Assembly (NCBI GenBank): GCA_041984885.1
Contig: JBHIXH010000006.1
Coordinates: 1-64,000, forward strand
Direction: 5' to 3'
DNA from: UBA4486 sp041984885
GTDB lineage: Bacteria > Pseudomonadota > Gammaproteobacteria > Eutrophobiales > Eutrophobiaceae
DNA: 64,000 nucleotides
The notes below the pieces were generated by a model. That model did no database searches and was not told the DNA's origin. It worked only from the letters and a program-made list of their open reading frames with translations. A program made the position numbers and the translations under genes. This document shows, in pieces, positions 1-9,116 of the stretch. The number at the start of each line of letters is the position of its first letter. Position 1 is the first letter of the stretch.

Positions 1-477
1 ACCTTGAACTGGTACTGTCTCGATTTCTGGTCCAGGGAACTGCAAATCGACATCATGCGTATCAAGGAGGAAATCAGGGAACTGATAAAGATTCGTAAAG
101 ACGCGATCGAATTTTTACAGTTTCTTAACAAGACAAACAAACAGGTTGTGATGGTAACGAATGCGCATCACGATCTGGTCAGAATGAAATTTGAACATAC
201 CGGTATCGGTGAATATTTCCAGCAGGTGTACTGTTCTCATCAGTTTGGTCATCCCAAGGAAGATGAACAGTTCTGGTATGCGCTGAATGACGCTTTTCAA
301 TTCAACAAGGAACGGTCTGTGCTGTTCGATGATAATCTGAATGTATTGAAATCGGCACAGACGTATGGCATCAGGACGCTTGTATCAATCGTGCAGCCGG
401 ATAGCAGCAAGCCGCAACGTACAATCGATAATTATCCGGCTATCGATCTGTTTGCCGAGGTGATGCACAGCGATTGA
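1..477 (+). CDS. yrfG: HAD-family GMP/IMP nucleotidase, YrfG-like (5' end outside window)
   Basis: The reading frame is open from base 1, so the N-terminus with the first catalytic Asp motif lies outside the window. What remains begins with T-L-N-W-Y-C-L-D-F-W-S-R-E-L, typical of the YrfG group of HAD phosphatases that dephosphorylate purine nucleotides. HAD motif II is V-T-N-A (Thr plus Asn) and motif III/IV is K in H-P-K-E-D followed by L-F-D-D-N. The last 38 bases overlap the convergent trmB end. Family assignment is good; the substrate is inferred from the family. Confidence 0.8.
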   Translation, partial: TLNWYCLDFWSRELQIDIMRIKEEIRELIKIRKDAIEFLQFLNKTNKQVVMVTNAHHDLVRMKFEHTGIGEYFQQVYCSHQFGHPKEDEQFWYALNDAFQFNKERSVLFDDNLNVLKSAQTYGIRTLVSIVQPDSSKPQRTIDNYPAIDLFAEVMHSD

Positions 478-1222
478 CCGCATATACCAGGTCAAATACC
501 TGGTGGCCGAGTCTCTCGCCGCGTGTTTCGAACTTTGTCTGTGGCCGCCACCGCGGTCTTGGAGAAAACCGGGCATTACCGGCGAGATTATTCAGGCCGG
601 CAAACGGATCAAGTGTTGCAATCATATGCAGTGCGTAGTCTTCCCAGTCGGTTGCCAGGTAGATTCGAGCCTGTGGTTTCATGGCAGGGATCAGTCTCTC
701 CAGAAACCTGTCGTTGATTAGCCGTCTTTTTTGATGACGCTTTTTAGGCCAGGGATCCGGGAAATAGATCAGGACCTTGTCAAACGCATGGTGAAACGCA
801 TCTGACGACAACAAATCCATTACATCACAATTGGCAACACGGATATTCGTGATTGAGTTTTTCTGGATCAGGTTTAACAGGTTACCGATGCCGGGTCGAT
901 GAACTTCAACAGAGATGAAATCGTAGTGCGGAAATTGTCGGGCCAGTGCCAAAGTGGTTTCACCCATGCCACAACCAATATCCAGCACCCTGGGAGCGGA
1001 ACGATTAAAAATCCGGTCCGGTAAAAGCGGTTCGCTGACGACTATGCCGAACTCCGGCCAGAGTTTTTCCAGTGCTTTCTTCTGGCCGGTCGTCATGCGG
1101 CCTTCGCGCCGAACGAAACTACGGATACTGCGATGTTGCGGGGTCGCTTCGATCAAAGACTCTATGTTAATCGGATGACTGTCAGAAAAAGGTACCGTCA
1201 ATCGGGGACGACGCGCTGGCAA
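440..1222 (-). CDS. trmB: tRNA (guanine-N7-)-methyltransferase TrmB
   Basis: Makes m7G46 in the tRNA variable loop using SAM; cytoplasmic. The N-terminal R-S-I-R-S-F-V-R-R-E-G-R (about 31-42) is the TrmB signature, the SAM motif V-L-D-I-G-C-G-M-G lies at about 79-87, and the conserved F-P-D-P-W-P-K-K-R-H at about 154-163. At 260 codons it is slightly longer than E. coli TrmB because this TTG start lies 41 bases inside thiG; an AAAGG-like ribosome site precedes it. In-frame TTG codons at 1201 and 1156 are alternatives. Last gene of a leftward operon with thiG and thiS. Confidence 0.93.
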   Translation of the reverse strand: MPARRPRLTVPFSDSHPINIESLIEATPQHRSIRSFVRREGRMTTGQKKALEKLWPEFGIVVSEPLLPDRIFNRSAPRVLDIGCGMGETTLALARQFPHYDFISVEVHRPGIGNLLNLIQKNSITNIRVANCDVMDLLSSDAFHHAFDKVLIYFPDPWPKKRHQKRRLINDRFLERLIPAMKPQARIYLATDWEDYALHMIATLDPFAGLNNLAGNARFSPRPRWRPQTKFETRGERLGHQVFDLVYAVNRCASPRQTDR

Positions 1223-1982
1223 ACGCCTTTCTCGGGATGCGTCCGGCGAGATATGCCTCGCGGCCGGCTTGCACGGCCTTGTTCATTGCACTTGCCATCA
1301 GTACGGGGTCATCAGCACCGGCAATGGCGGTATTCATTAATACACCATCGCAACCGAGTTCCATCGCGATCGCGGCATCCGAGGCAGTGCCGACCCCGGC
1401 ATCAACGAGAACAGGCACATTCGCATTTTCTACAATCGTGCGAATATTGTAGGGATTACGGATACCAAGGCCGGACCCAATCGGCGCCGCCAGCGGCATA
1501 ACAGCAATACAGCCCATGTCTTCAAAACGTTTTGCCATAATAGGATCATCGGTCGTGTAAACCATGATCCTGAAGCCTTCCTGGACCAGTAACCCGGTTG
1601 CTTTTAAAGTTTCAGGGATATCCGGGTACAGGGTTTTTTCATCGCCGAGCACTTCCAGTTTTACCAGGTTATGCCCATCAAGTAATTCACGTGCCAGGCG
1701 ACAGGTACGCACGGCAGTATCAGCATCATAACAACCGGCCGTATTCGGCAATATGGTGAACTCATCTGGCGGTATGACTTCCAGCAGATTCGGTTCGTCC
1801 TGTTTCTGGCCAATATTACTGCGTCGAATTGCCACGGTGACTATCTGTGCACCACTGGCCACGATCGCGTTTCGCGTTTCTTCCATATCACGATATTTAC
1901 CAGTGCCAACGAGCAAACGGGATTCGTATGTCCTGCCATCAAGAGTAAGTGGTCTGTCTTTGTGTTCAGCGGCCGGGGGCAT
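1182..1982 (-). CDS. thiG: Thiazole synthase ThiG
   Basis: Condenses deoxyxylulose 5-phosphate, dehydroglycine and ThiS-thiocarboxylate into the thiazole phosphate of thiamine. The 266-residue TIM barrel shows R-L-L-V-G-T-G-K-Y near the N-terminus, the Schiff-base lysine in L-V-K-L-E-V-L-G-D (K108), and the phosphate-binding stretches P-V-L-V-D-A-G-V-G-T and G-V-L-M-N-T-A-I-A. It follows thiS by 35 bases and its 3' end overlaps trmB. No thiamine riboswitch is visible upstream of thiS, so control probably comes from the operon promoter further up. Confidence 0.96.
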   Translation of the reverse strand: MPPAAEHKDRPLTLDGRTYESRLLVGTGKYRDMEETRNAIVASGAQIVTVAIRRSNIGQKQDEPNLLEVIPPDEFTILPNTAGCYDADTAVRTCRLARELLDGHNLVKLEVLGDEKTLYPDIPETLKATGLLVQEGFRIMVYTTDDPIMAKRFEDMGCIAVMPLAAPIGSGLGIRNPYNIRTIVENANVPVLVDAGVGTASDAAIAMELGCDGVLMNTAIAGADDPVLMASAMNKAVQAGREAYLAGRIPRKAFASASSPIDGTFF

Positions 1983-2017
1983 GGTAAATAGTGAAAGCAG
2001 TTATTGGAAAAAACGGC

Positions 2018-2215
2018 CTAGCCACCGCCAACAGCATTGACGATTTCGATCCTGTCGCCGTCATTCAGTTGATGTTGACCGTATTCGCCACGCGGTATGA
2101 TCTGTTCATTGATTTCTATTGCGAGTTTACCGCGTAATGACAACTGTTTGACCAGGTCAGACAGCGCCAGACCGTCGTTCAGATCACGGGGTTGACCATT
2201 TAGCAGGACCTGCAT
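2018..2215 (-). CDS. thiS: Sulfur carrier protein ThiS
   Basis: A 65-residue ubiquitin-like protein ending in V-G-G-G. Its C-terminal Gly-Gly is adenylated and converted to the thiocarboxylate that ThiG consumes. N-terminal M-Q-V-L-L-N-G-Q-P and D-G-D-R-I-E-I-V-N-A-V-G-G match the family. It lies directly before thiG, and its start is only 16 bases after the metallo-hydrolase gene, so it is probably co-transcribed with that gene. Confidence 0.95.
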   Translation of the reverse strand: MQVLLNGQPRDLNDGLALSDLVKQLSLRGKLAIEINEQIIPRGEYGQHQLNDGDRIEIVNAVGGG

Positions 2216-2231
2216 CTAACCGAAACAGGGA

Positions 2232-3143
2232 TCAGTCGATGTCGACAACCAGACCTTCTCTGGCTATATGGCATTTCAGATCAGCGTTACGCTCGGCGAT
2301 GATCTTTAACGAATCCCTGTAGATCCTGTCGATCGCATCGTCATCATAATTGGGATCATGATGATACAAATAGAGTTCTTTTACGCCGGCATCGATTGCC
2401 AGGTTCACCGTGTCGATGTAACACGAGTGTCCCCAACCGCGTTTTAATTCGTAGTCTTCAGAAGTGTACTGCGCATCGTGAATCAGGATATCGGCATCCT
2501 TGATCAATTCCAGCTCTGCCTGGTATTCCTCTTTTTTCATCTCCTCGAAAAACTCCTTTTCCTCGTTGGTGAACTCCTGTGTTTTCTGGTTAATCGATTT
2601 TTCCAGGAACCGGCATTCATTGTCGGAGATATAGATGATCGTTTTTGAACGAACGTTGATGCGATACCCGTAGGTGACTCCCGGGTGATGTACGTTGCTG
2701 AATTTCAGCGAGATAGGACCATGCGTGACCATACCGTTATTGGCCGTCATGTAATCAACATCGGCCAGCCAGGTTTCGGTACCGACCGGGAAATACGGTG
2801 CCTTCATCTGGTTCGCGAACAGTTTTTGTATTTCCTCCGCATTTTGTCCTGGCCCGAAAAAACGGATTTTCCAGTCCGGTGCAAACGCAGGCACGAAAAA
2901 CGGCAGGCCGCTGATATGGTCCCAGTGATAATGCGTCAGTATGACCATCATCTCGCGCAGTTCCTGCTGCTGCATCAACTGGTTGCCAAGCGGAATGATG
3001 CCGGTGCCGGCATCGCAGATGAGCAGGTGATCACCGTCGCGGATCTCGACGCACGAGGTGTTACCACCTGTTTTCAGGTGTGTCTCGAAGGGAGCGGCAT
3101 AGGAACCACGCACGCCCCAGAAACGGAGATACGATTGACTCAT
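2232..3143 (-). CDS. Metallo-beta-lactamase-fold hydrolase
   Basis: A 303-residue MBL-fold enzyme. The metal motif is T-H-Y-H-W-D-H (H71, H73, D75, H76), with further likely ligands in H-H-P-G-V-T-Y-G-Y, Y-I-S-D-N-E and the late Y-H-H-D-P-N-Y. A charged, Glu/Lys-rich insertion of roughly 30 residues sits between the last two. No signal peptide. The family includes cyclic-nucleotide phosphodiesterases and PhnP-like enzymes; the substrate cannot be read from sequence. It starts 19 bases after a degenerate receiver gene, which may be its partner (inference), and precedes thiS. Confidence 0.82.
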   Translation of the reverse strand: MSQSYLRFWGVRGSYAAPFETHLKTGGNTSCVEIRDGDHLLICDAGTGIIPLGNQLMQQQELREMMVILTHYHWDHISGLPFFVPAFAPDWKIRFFGPGQNAEEIQKLFANQMKAPYFPVGTETWLADVDYMTANNGMVTHGPISLKFSNVHHPGVTYGYRINVRSKTIIYISDNECRFLEKSINQKTQEFTNEEKEFFEEMKKEEYQAELELIKDADILIHDAQYTSEDYELKRGWGHSCYIDTVNLAIDAGVKELYLYHHDPNYDDDAIDRIYRDSLKIIAERNADLKCHIAREGLVVDID

Positions 3144-3162
3144 CGTTGAGACCGGATGTAAA

Positions 3163-3552
3163 TCAGTGTTTGTTTTGGGCTTCCGTGTATTTTAATACGA
3201 CATCCTTGATTGTCTGCATCGGCATCGGCTTGGTAATAAACTCAAGTGCATCAAGCTCGGTAGCGACACTTCTGTCCTGAGCATAATCCTTGGAACTGAT
3301 CATGACAACCGGCGTGTCTTTGTGCAGTGGTAGTTCACGCAATTCGCGCAAGTAGGTCAGGCCGTCTTTATCCGGCATGATGATGTTCAGGAACAGTAAA
3401 TCCGGCTTGTTGTTTTCCAGGAATGAGAAAGATTCGGACGCGGAGTTGTACATTTTTAACTCGATACCGAGCGCTTCCGTGCTACGCTGAAACAGTGCGC
3501 GAAAGGACGGACTGTCGTCGATCATTACGATTACAGGCGACTTGTACCCCAT
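3163..3552 (-). CDS. Stand-alone receiver-domain protein lacking the phospho-acceptor Asp
   Basis: A 129-residue single receiver domain. The acidic pair is D12-D13 (V-M-I-D-D-S), the switch Ser/Thr region is V-V-M-I-S-S-K, and the conserved Lys is in I-T-K-P-M-P. At the usual phosphorylation position the sequence is F-L-N-I-I-M-P-D-K-D-G, so residue 56 is Asn (codon AAC) instead of Asp. No output domain is present. It is first in a leftward gene run with the MBL hydrolase. The 253 bases upstream are AT-rich and should hold the promoter, but I see no strong hexamers. It probably acts as a phosphorylation-independent pseudo-receiver (inference). Confidence 0.85.
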   Translation of the reverse strand: MGYKSPVIVMIDDSPSFRALFQRSTEALGIELKMYNSASESFSFLENNKPDLLFLNIIMPDKDGLTYLRELRELPLHKDTPVVMISSKDYAQDRSVATELDALEFITKPMPMQTIKDVVLKYTEAQNKH

Positions 3553-3805
3553 AAACTCTCCAACCCTGGCCTCTGTTCGGTAAAAATTTTTATTATATTA
3601 TTTTTCCAATTATCGTATATAAGTGGATGAATTAAAAGGACTTATTAACCTATCTACAATTCGCCCACGGCACTCCGCCCTGTTACGGTCACTGATACTT
3701 AATTTTCTATCGGCCGGTCGGGATTTGGCTTTAATATCAGTCAGTTAAGCTGTGTTAATGCGCCCCTGCATCGGGTTCTGCAGGTGAAAGTTGTCCGGGC
3801 CCGTA

Positions 3806-4381
3806 TTAGAGATCATCGACTGTCAGCTTCAGGATTTTAAAATCCAGGTTATTCGATAACAGCCGTCGCTGTACCTTTTCCAGGTTCACCGCATCGTTAT
3901 AGGGCCCGACCCGGACCCGGTGATAAACATCCTGACCATTGATGACGACACGCTGAATGTCGGCGTTGACGCCGAGCAAGGCAAGCTTCGCCTTTACTTC
4001 GTCAGCAGCCTCAAACTGTTTAAACGATCCGACTTGCAGGATATACGTAGACGGGATGTCGGTGGACTCTTCCGTGACCACCGGCGCTTCATCCTCGCTG
4101 ACATATTCGGATACGTTGACTTCCATGTTTGGCAAAATGCGATAGAAATCAAACGTTGGCTCGGGCAAGACTTCCTTTGCAACCGGTTTCTCTGTAGCAA
4201 TTTCTTCATCGGAACTCGCATGATCGATAATGTAGGCGGAAAGCGATGGCAAATCACGGGAAAGATAGACGGACAGGGCCAGCACGAGACCGATTCCAAG
4301 TCCTGTGCCGAACGAGACCGGATGAAACCAGGGCGGCTTCGCCGGTTTCTTGCTGGTGACATGTTTATAATCGCGTGGCAT
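3806..4381 (-). CDS. SPOR-domain membrane protein, FtsN-like
   Basis: 191 residues: a short basic cytoplasmic tail, one membrane segment (about 21-41), a periplasmic acidic linker, and a C-terminal SPOR domain beginning at T-Y-I-L-Q-V-G-S-F and containing R-V-R-V-G-P-Y. SPOR domains bind denuded septal peptidoglycan, so a role in division or cell-wall remodelling is expected. The start shares one base with the argS stop (TAATG), and argS-SPOR pairing is the usual gammaproteobacterial arrangement. FtsN itself is not proven. Confidence 0.85.
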   Translation of the reverse strand: MPRDYKHVTSKKPAKPPWFHPVSFGTGLGIGLVLALSVYLSRDLPSLSAYIIDHASSDEEIATEKPVAKEVLPEPTFDFYRILPNMEVNVSEYVSEDEAPVVTEESTDIPSTYILQVGSFKQFEAADEVKAKLALLGVNADIQRVVINGQDVYHRVRVGPYNDAVNLEKVQRRLLSNNLDFKILKLTVDDL

Positions 4382-6114
4382 TACATGGATTCGGGTGCCG
4401 AGACGCCCAGCAGTTGCAGGCCATTTGCAATCACGATCTTTACCGCTGCGCACAGTGCCAGACGGGCAAGTTTGGTCGATTCTGCCTGATCCATAATGCG
4501 ATGCGTGTCGTAGAAAGTATGGAACTGGTTTGCCAGGTCCTTTAAATAATAGACGAGTAAATGTGGTTCGTGTTGTACCGCTGCCGTATGTACCAGTTCC
4601 TTGTACTCGCCCAGTTTCGCTATCAGGGCTGATTCTTTTTCACTGTCCAGTTGTTGTATATGAGACAACATGGTTTCCATGTCGCAGGACATATCATCCT
4701 GTTTTACCTTGTCAAACAGCCGGCAAATTCGTGCGTGGGCATACTGTATGTAATAGACCGGATTATCCTTGCTGGAAGAAGTGGCCAGTTCCAGATCAAA
4801 GTCAAGATGTTGCTCACTCTTGCGCATCACGTAAAAGAATCGTGTGGCATCACGGCCGACTTCATCGCGTAAGGCACTTAAAGTGACAAACTGTCCGGAA
4901 CGCGTCGACATCTGCATCTTTTCGCTGCCGCGATACAGACTGACAAACTGTACAAGTAACACATCCATGTCATCCGGATTCAGGCCGGATGCCTGTAGCG
5001 CAGCACGTACCCTGGCAATGTAACCGTGGTGATCCGCGCCCCAGATATCAATAATCCGGTCGTAACCGCGTGAAAATTTTTCAACATGGTAGGCAATGTC
5101 TGCAGCGAAGTAGGTCAGGTTACCATTTTCACGCACGACGACGCGGTCTTTCTCGTCACCAAGTGAAGAAGATCGAAACCACTTTGCACCATCTTTTTCA
5201 TAGATATGACCGTTGTTTTCCAGTTGTTCAATCGCAGCGCTGATACGATCTTCATCGTGCAGGGTTCGTTCGGAATACCAGCGGTCGAAGCTGACGCCAA
5301 AGTCATCAAGATCGGATTTGATTTCATCCAGGATCGTATTCAGCCCAATCGCATGCACAACCGGATAACGGTCAGCAAGTTGAGCCTTGATTTGATCGAT
5401 GAGCATATCCAGTTTTTCATCATCATTTTCAGCATCGACAGGTTCTTCCAGCTGAACGACAAGTTGCTTACCCTGTTGCTCGAATAACTCTGCGGCAATT
5501 GTTTTTATGTAGTCACCCTGATAACAGGCATCAGGCAACCCGATCTCGATATCACAACATTGCAGATAGCGCAGGTACACGCTGAGCGCGAGTATGTCCA
5601 TTTGTCGGCCGGCATCATTGACATAGTATTCACGATCGACCCGGTACCCGATATTTTCCAGCAGGTTGGCGACAGTGGCGCCATACGCCGCCCCGCGGCC
5701 ATGACCGACATGCAGTGGTCCGGTCGGGTTTGCCGAAACAAATTCGATCAAGATGCGTGAGCCTCGGCCGAACTCACTGCTGCCAAACGTCTCCGCTTGC
5801 TGCAATATTTCGCTGATCACAGCATGCTGTGCATCCTGTTGCAGAAAAAAATTGATAAAACCGGGGCCGGCGATCTCGGTCTGTCTGATCAGGCCGGAGT
5901 CAGGCAGATGCCTGACAATGAGTTCAGCCAGTTGTCGAGGTGCGGTTTGCAGTGGTTTCGCCAGGACCATCGCGATGTTGGATGAAAAGTCACCATGTGC
6001 CTTGTCACGCGTTCGCTCGATTTTGATCTCTGGCAAACCGGTCTCTGCTAGATCACCCTGGTGTTGTAAAGATTGCAGGCTGGATGCGATAAGTTTTTGC
6101 AGGTCTTCTTTCAA
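4381..6114 (-). CDS. argS: Arginyl-tRNA synthetase
   Basis: Charges tRNA-Arg. The class I HIGH motif appears as P-L-H-V-G-H-G-R-G, and the KMSKS region is the relaxed E-K-M-Q-M-S-T-R, as is common in ArgRS; the C-terminal anticodon-binding DALR domain ends L-L-G-V-S-A-P-E-S-M. I chose the TTG start at 6114 because it gives 577 residues beginning M-K-E-D-L-Q-K-L-I, the usual family N-terminus. A GTG at 6156 would add 14 residues, but a TAGAAT -10-like hexamer (6157-6162) adjoins it. Confidence 0.94.
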   Translation of the reverse strand: MKEDLQKLIASSLQSLQHQGDLAETGLPEIKIERTRDKAHGDFSSNIAMVLAKPLQTAPRQLAELIVRHLPDSGLIRQTEIAGPGFINFFLQQDAQHAVISEILQQAETFGSSEFGRGSRILIEFVSANPTGPLHVGHGRGAAYGATVANLLENIGYRVDREYYVNDAGRQMDILALSVYLRYLQCCDIEIGLPDACYQGDYIKTIAAELFEQQGKQLVVQLEEPVDAENDDEKLDMLIDQIKAQLADRYPVVHAIGLNTILDEIKSDLDDFGVSFDRWYSERTLHDEDRISAAIEQLENNGHIYEKDGAKWFRSSSLGDEKDRVVVRENGNLTYFAADIAYHVEKFSRGYDRIIDIWGADHHGYIARVRAALQASGLNPDDMDVLLVQFVSLYRGSEKMQMSTRSGQFVTLSALRDEVGRDATRFFYVMRKSEQHLDFDLELATSSSKDNPVYYIQYAHARICRLFDKVKQDDMSCDMETMLSHIQQLDSEKESALIAKLGEYKELVHTAAVQHEPHLLVYYLKDLANQFHTFYDTHRIMDQAESTKLARLALCAAVKIVIANGLQLLGVSAPESM

Positions 6115-6209
6115 TTGGACAGTTACGTATGGATAACAAAGAATAAAATCGCGCACATTCTAGCGGCTAGTGCGTCTTGTCGAAACCGGAAAAGCGGGAA
6201 AGGAAGGAA

Positions 6210-6857
6210 TTATTTGACAACAGTGAGGCCGAGACTCTCCCAGGCCTGCATACCGCCACGATACCATTTCAGTTTTTCGGCCGGATAGCCAAAACGTAAC
6301 AGGGTTTTGATATTAGCAGGCGATTGACCACACCACATGCCGTTGCAAAACAGCACAAGTGTTTTTGCATCGGAGAAATCCCATAGTCCTTCGGTAGGAC
6401 TGGCACCGAAGCGGTTCTCGAGAATATCAGCAATCGTAAACGGATCGGCACCGGCTTCAGGTTTAAGCAGGGTCCAGGGGATATTAACGGTTCCCGGTAT
6501 TGTGCCTTTTGCGACCCAGTCCGGGGTTCTGGAGTCAATCACCAGGATGGAGCCATCACCATCGGATCGGCGTTTCAGGTAGTCGATGAGTTCAAGTTCG
6601 GCAATTGTCTCAACACCCTCGGCCAGCTTGTAGGGTTGAATGCAAAACGGAGGACAGGGGCGTGACGTTTTCGCGTAGTTCGGGTTAACGGTATTGCTTT
6701 TATCCTGGTTGCGTTGAATACGTACGGAATTATCGTCATGCATGACATCAACTGAAAATATTTCGTCCGAGATAGCGACATCATTCGCCAGCACGGGCTG
6801 GATTGATGCTGACAACGTAACCAGAACACAACAGAGGTAATATCGAATACTATTCAT
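6210..6857 (-). CDS. Exported rhodanese-like protein
   Basis: 215 residues with a Sec signal peptide (hydrophobic 5-23, cleavage after V-L-A near 24). A short Cys pair, R-P-C-P-P-F-C-I-Q-P, precedes a rhodanese domain with L-V-I-D-S-R-T-P and the active-site loop F-C-N-G-M-W-C-G-Q-S. The first Cys of the loop is the predicted persulfide carrier, and the second Cys is typical of a periplasmic subgroup. It probably moves sulfane sulfur or has a redox role in the periplasm (inference). It sits between argS and priA, which are neighbours in Pseudomonas, so it looks like an insertion. Confidence 0.8.
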   Translation of the reverse strand: MNSIRYYLCCVLVTLSASIQPVLANDVAISDEIFSVDVMHDDNSVRIQRNQDKSNTVNPNYAKTSRPCPPFCIQPYKLAEGVETIAELELIDYLKRRSDGDGSILVIDSRTPDWVAKGTIPGTVNIPWTLLKPEAGADPFTIADILENRFGASPTEGLWDFSDAKTLVLFCNGMWCGQSPANIKTLLRFGYPAEKLKWYRGGMQAWESLGLTVVK

Positions 6858-6905
6858 TATCCGTTTTGACGATGTTTTTACCCGGGTGTTTCATTTAATT
6901 TCAGT

Positions 6906-9104
6906 TTACATCATATCCTGTGGATCAACATCGATAGACCAGCGCACCGAGCGTGTCTGTTTTAATTGTTCGACCTCTGCCAGCCACGGTCGAAGAAATT
7001 GATGCATGGACTGCCTGCTGGCGCTCTGAATGATCAATTGCATTCGGTATCGGCCCGCCTTGCGCGCCAGCGGCGCTGTTATAGGCCCTATAAGCTGTAT
7101 GTTGGATTTTTCTGCGTTATCCAGATTTCTGACCGTGCGTAAAAATGACTCCACCTGTTCCGGTTGATTGGCCTCGGCACGTAAAACCGACATGAAAATA
7201 CCTGGTGGTAACCCGGCCTGTTCTCTCTCCTGCAACAAACGCTCGGCAAACGATCGATAACCCTGTTCGAACAAACATTGCAGCAGGGGATGTTCAGGGA
7301 AATTCGTCTGAATGATGACATGGCCTTTTTTGTCGCTGCGTCCGGCGCGACCGCTGACCTGCGTAACCAACTGGCCGAGTCGTTCGGTCGCGCGAAAGTC
7401 CGTGCTGTACAGGCTGCTGTCGATGTCAACAACTGCGACCAGGGTCACGTTCGGGAAGTGATGACCCTTGGCCAGCATCTGCGTGCCTACCAGTATATCG
7501 GCCTGACCGGACAAGATATTTGCATAGTGTTTTTCCATACTGCCTTTTTGGCGTGTTGTATCGCGATCAATGCGTATTATATTTTTACCAGGAAAGTGAT
7601 CGGCCAGTGTTTCCTCAATGCGCTCAGTCCCATGACCAACCTGGATCAGTTCACCGGAATCACAGCCCGGACATTTTTCAGGTATTGGGATCTGTTTATC
7701 ACAATGATGACACCATAAACGTTGCCGACGTTTATGCATGGTCATTAATTTATTGCAACGTTCGCATTCAGCCAGCCATTCGCACTCACGACATACCAAC
7801 GCCGGGGAGTACCCGCGCCGGTTCTGAAATACCAGGACCTGTTCCTGACGGTCCAGCGTTTTACTGATCAGGTTTTTCAGTCTGTCCGAGATCGCCTGAC
7901 TGCCCGCCACTGTCTTCATGTCGTAGATCTCGATGTCGGGTAATGTCGCGTTAGCGGTACGTTCTGTCAGACGAATTTCACAGTATTGTTTTCGCTTGAG
8001 GTTGTGTAACGATTCGAGCGAAGGCGTCGCAGTGCCAAGCACGACAGGACAAGCCGATCGTTTTGCCCTGACCAGCGCGATATCACGCGCGTTATAGCGA
8101 AACCCTTCCTGTTGTTTGTAAGACATGTCATGTTCTTCATCGACAATAAACAAACCGGCAGATGACAGAGGTATCCAGATCGCTGATCGGGTCCCGAGAA
8201 TCACATTGACCTTGCCGTCTCTCGCCTCTATCCAGTGGTTCAGCCGTTCACGATCGCTCAAACCGGAATGATAAACGGCGACCGCCTGTTCGATACCCGA
8301 CTGCATACGCTGGATCAGTTGTGGAGTTAATGCGATTTCGGGGACGAGTACGATCACCTGTTTACCGGCCTGTAGTGTCGCCTTGATCAACCGGATGTAG
8401 ACCTCGGTCTTGCCGCTACCGGTCACACCATCCAGCAGAAAACCCTGAAACCGGTTTAATGATTGAATTATGGTTTGCGTCGCCTGCTGCTGTTCGCTAT
8501 TGAGCAGAATTTCGTTGTTTGTTTGTATGTCAACCCGAGGTGGAGTCAAGGTTGCGGTTATCAGTTTTTTTTCCGTTAATGCCTTTAACGCCGACGCAGA
8601 ATACCTGGTTTCCTGTTTTAACTGTTCATCAGGCAAGCCTTCAGGATATCGCTTCAGATGTTCAAGTATGGCAAGTTGTCGCGGACTACGACTCAGGCTG
8701 TCAACGTTGTCTGTCCAGCCGTGTTGCGTTACTTTCCATACCGGAGGCCGGTCTATTTCGTCAACGCGGCCTTTGCGCAACAACGTTGGCAGACTGTTGA
8801 ATATAACTTCACCGACCGGGTGCTGGTAATAATCGCTGGCCCATTGCAACAGCGCCAACTGCTTTTGATTTAATACCGGCCTCGTATCAATATACTTTTC
8901 AATATATTTTAATTTTGCCCGCGGAACGTCGGTATGGTCGCTGCCTGAAACTATGATGCCAACGACCGACCTGCGACCAAATGGCACCTGAACACGTTGG
9001 CCGGGTTCAGGCGCTATCTCCGGACCGCTTGCAACGGGCAGGTAATCAAAGACCCGCCGCAGTGGCGTCGGGATTGCGACCTGGATATAACGGGGTTTTG
9101 GCAA
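6906..9104 (-). CDS. priA: Primosomal helicase PriA
   Basis: Restarts collapsed replication forks by loading the primosome. 732 residues: DNA-binding domain at the N-terminus, Walker A G-V-T-G-S-G-K-T-E, DExH box V-D-E-E-H-D, and a zinc-binding insert with paired cysteines (C-R-E-C, C-E-R-C, C-H-H-C, C-P-G-C) inside the helicase core, followed by the second helicase lobe with G-T-Q-M-L-A-K-G-H. Length and motif order match the family. The downstream unknown gene lies 12 bases upstream of its start and may share transcription. Confidence 0.96.
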   Translation of the reverse strand: MPKPRYIQVAIPTPLRRVFDYLPVASGPEIAPEPGQRVQVPFGRRSVVGIIVSGSDHTDVPRAKLKYIEKYIDTRPVLNQKQLALLQWASDYYQHPVGEVIFNSLPTLLRKGRVDEIDRPPVWKVTQHGWTDNVDSLSRSPRQLAILEHLKRYPEGLPDEQLKQETRYSASALKALTEKKLITATLTPPRVDIQTNNEILLNSEQQQATQTIIQSLNRFQGFLLDGVTGSGKTEVYIRLIKATLQAGKQVIVLVPEIALTPQLIQRMQSGIEQAVAVYHSGLSDRERLNHWIEARDGKVNVILGTRSAIWIPLSSAGLFIVDEEHDMSYKQQEGFRYNARDIALVRAKRSACPVVLGTATPSLESLHNLKRKQYCEIRLTERTANATLPDIEIYDMKTVAGSQAISDRLKNLISKTLDRQEQVLVFQNRRGYSPALVCRECEWLAECERCNKLMTMHKRRQRLWCHHCDKQIPIPEKCPGCDSGELIQVGHGTERIEETLADHFPGKNIIRIDRDTTRQKGSMEKHYANILSGQADILVGTQMLAKGHHFPNVTLVAVVDIDSSLYSTDFRATERLGQLVTQVSGRAGRSDKKGHVIIQTNFPEHPLLQCLFEQGYRSFAERLLQEREQAGLPPGIFMSVLRAEANQPEQVESFLRTVRNLDNAEKSNIQLIGPITAPLARKAGRYRMQLIIQSASRQSMHQFLRPWLAEVEQLKQTRSVRWSIDVDPQDMM

Positions 9105-9116
9105 TCTGGTTCTGGT

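Noticed and set aside
2216..3805. Thiamine (TPP) riboswitch upstream of thiS/thiG
   Set aside because: thiS follows the MBL gene by only 16 bases, and the 253 bp before the operon show no THI-box core, so the thiamine genes appear to be read from the upstream operon promoter.
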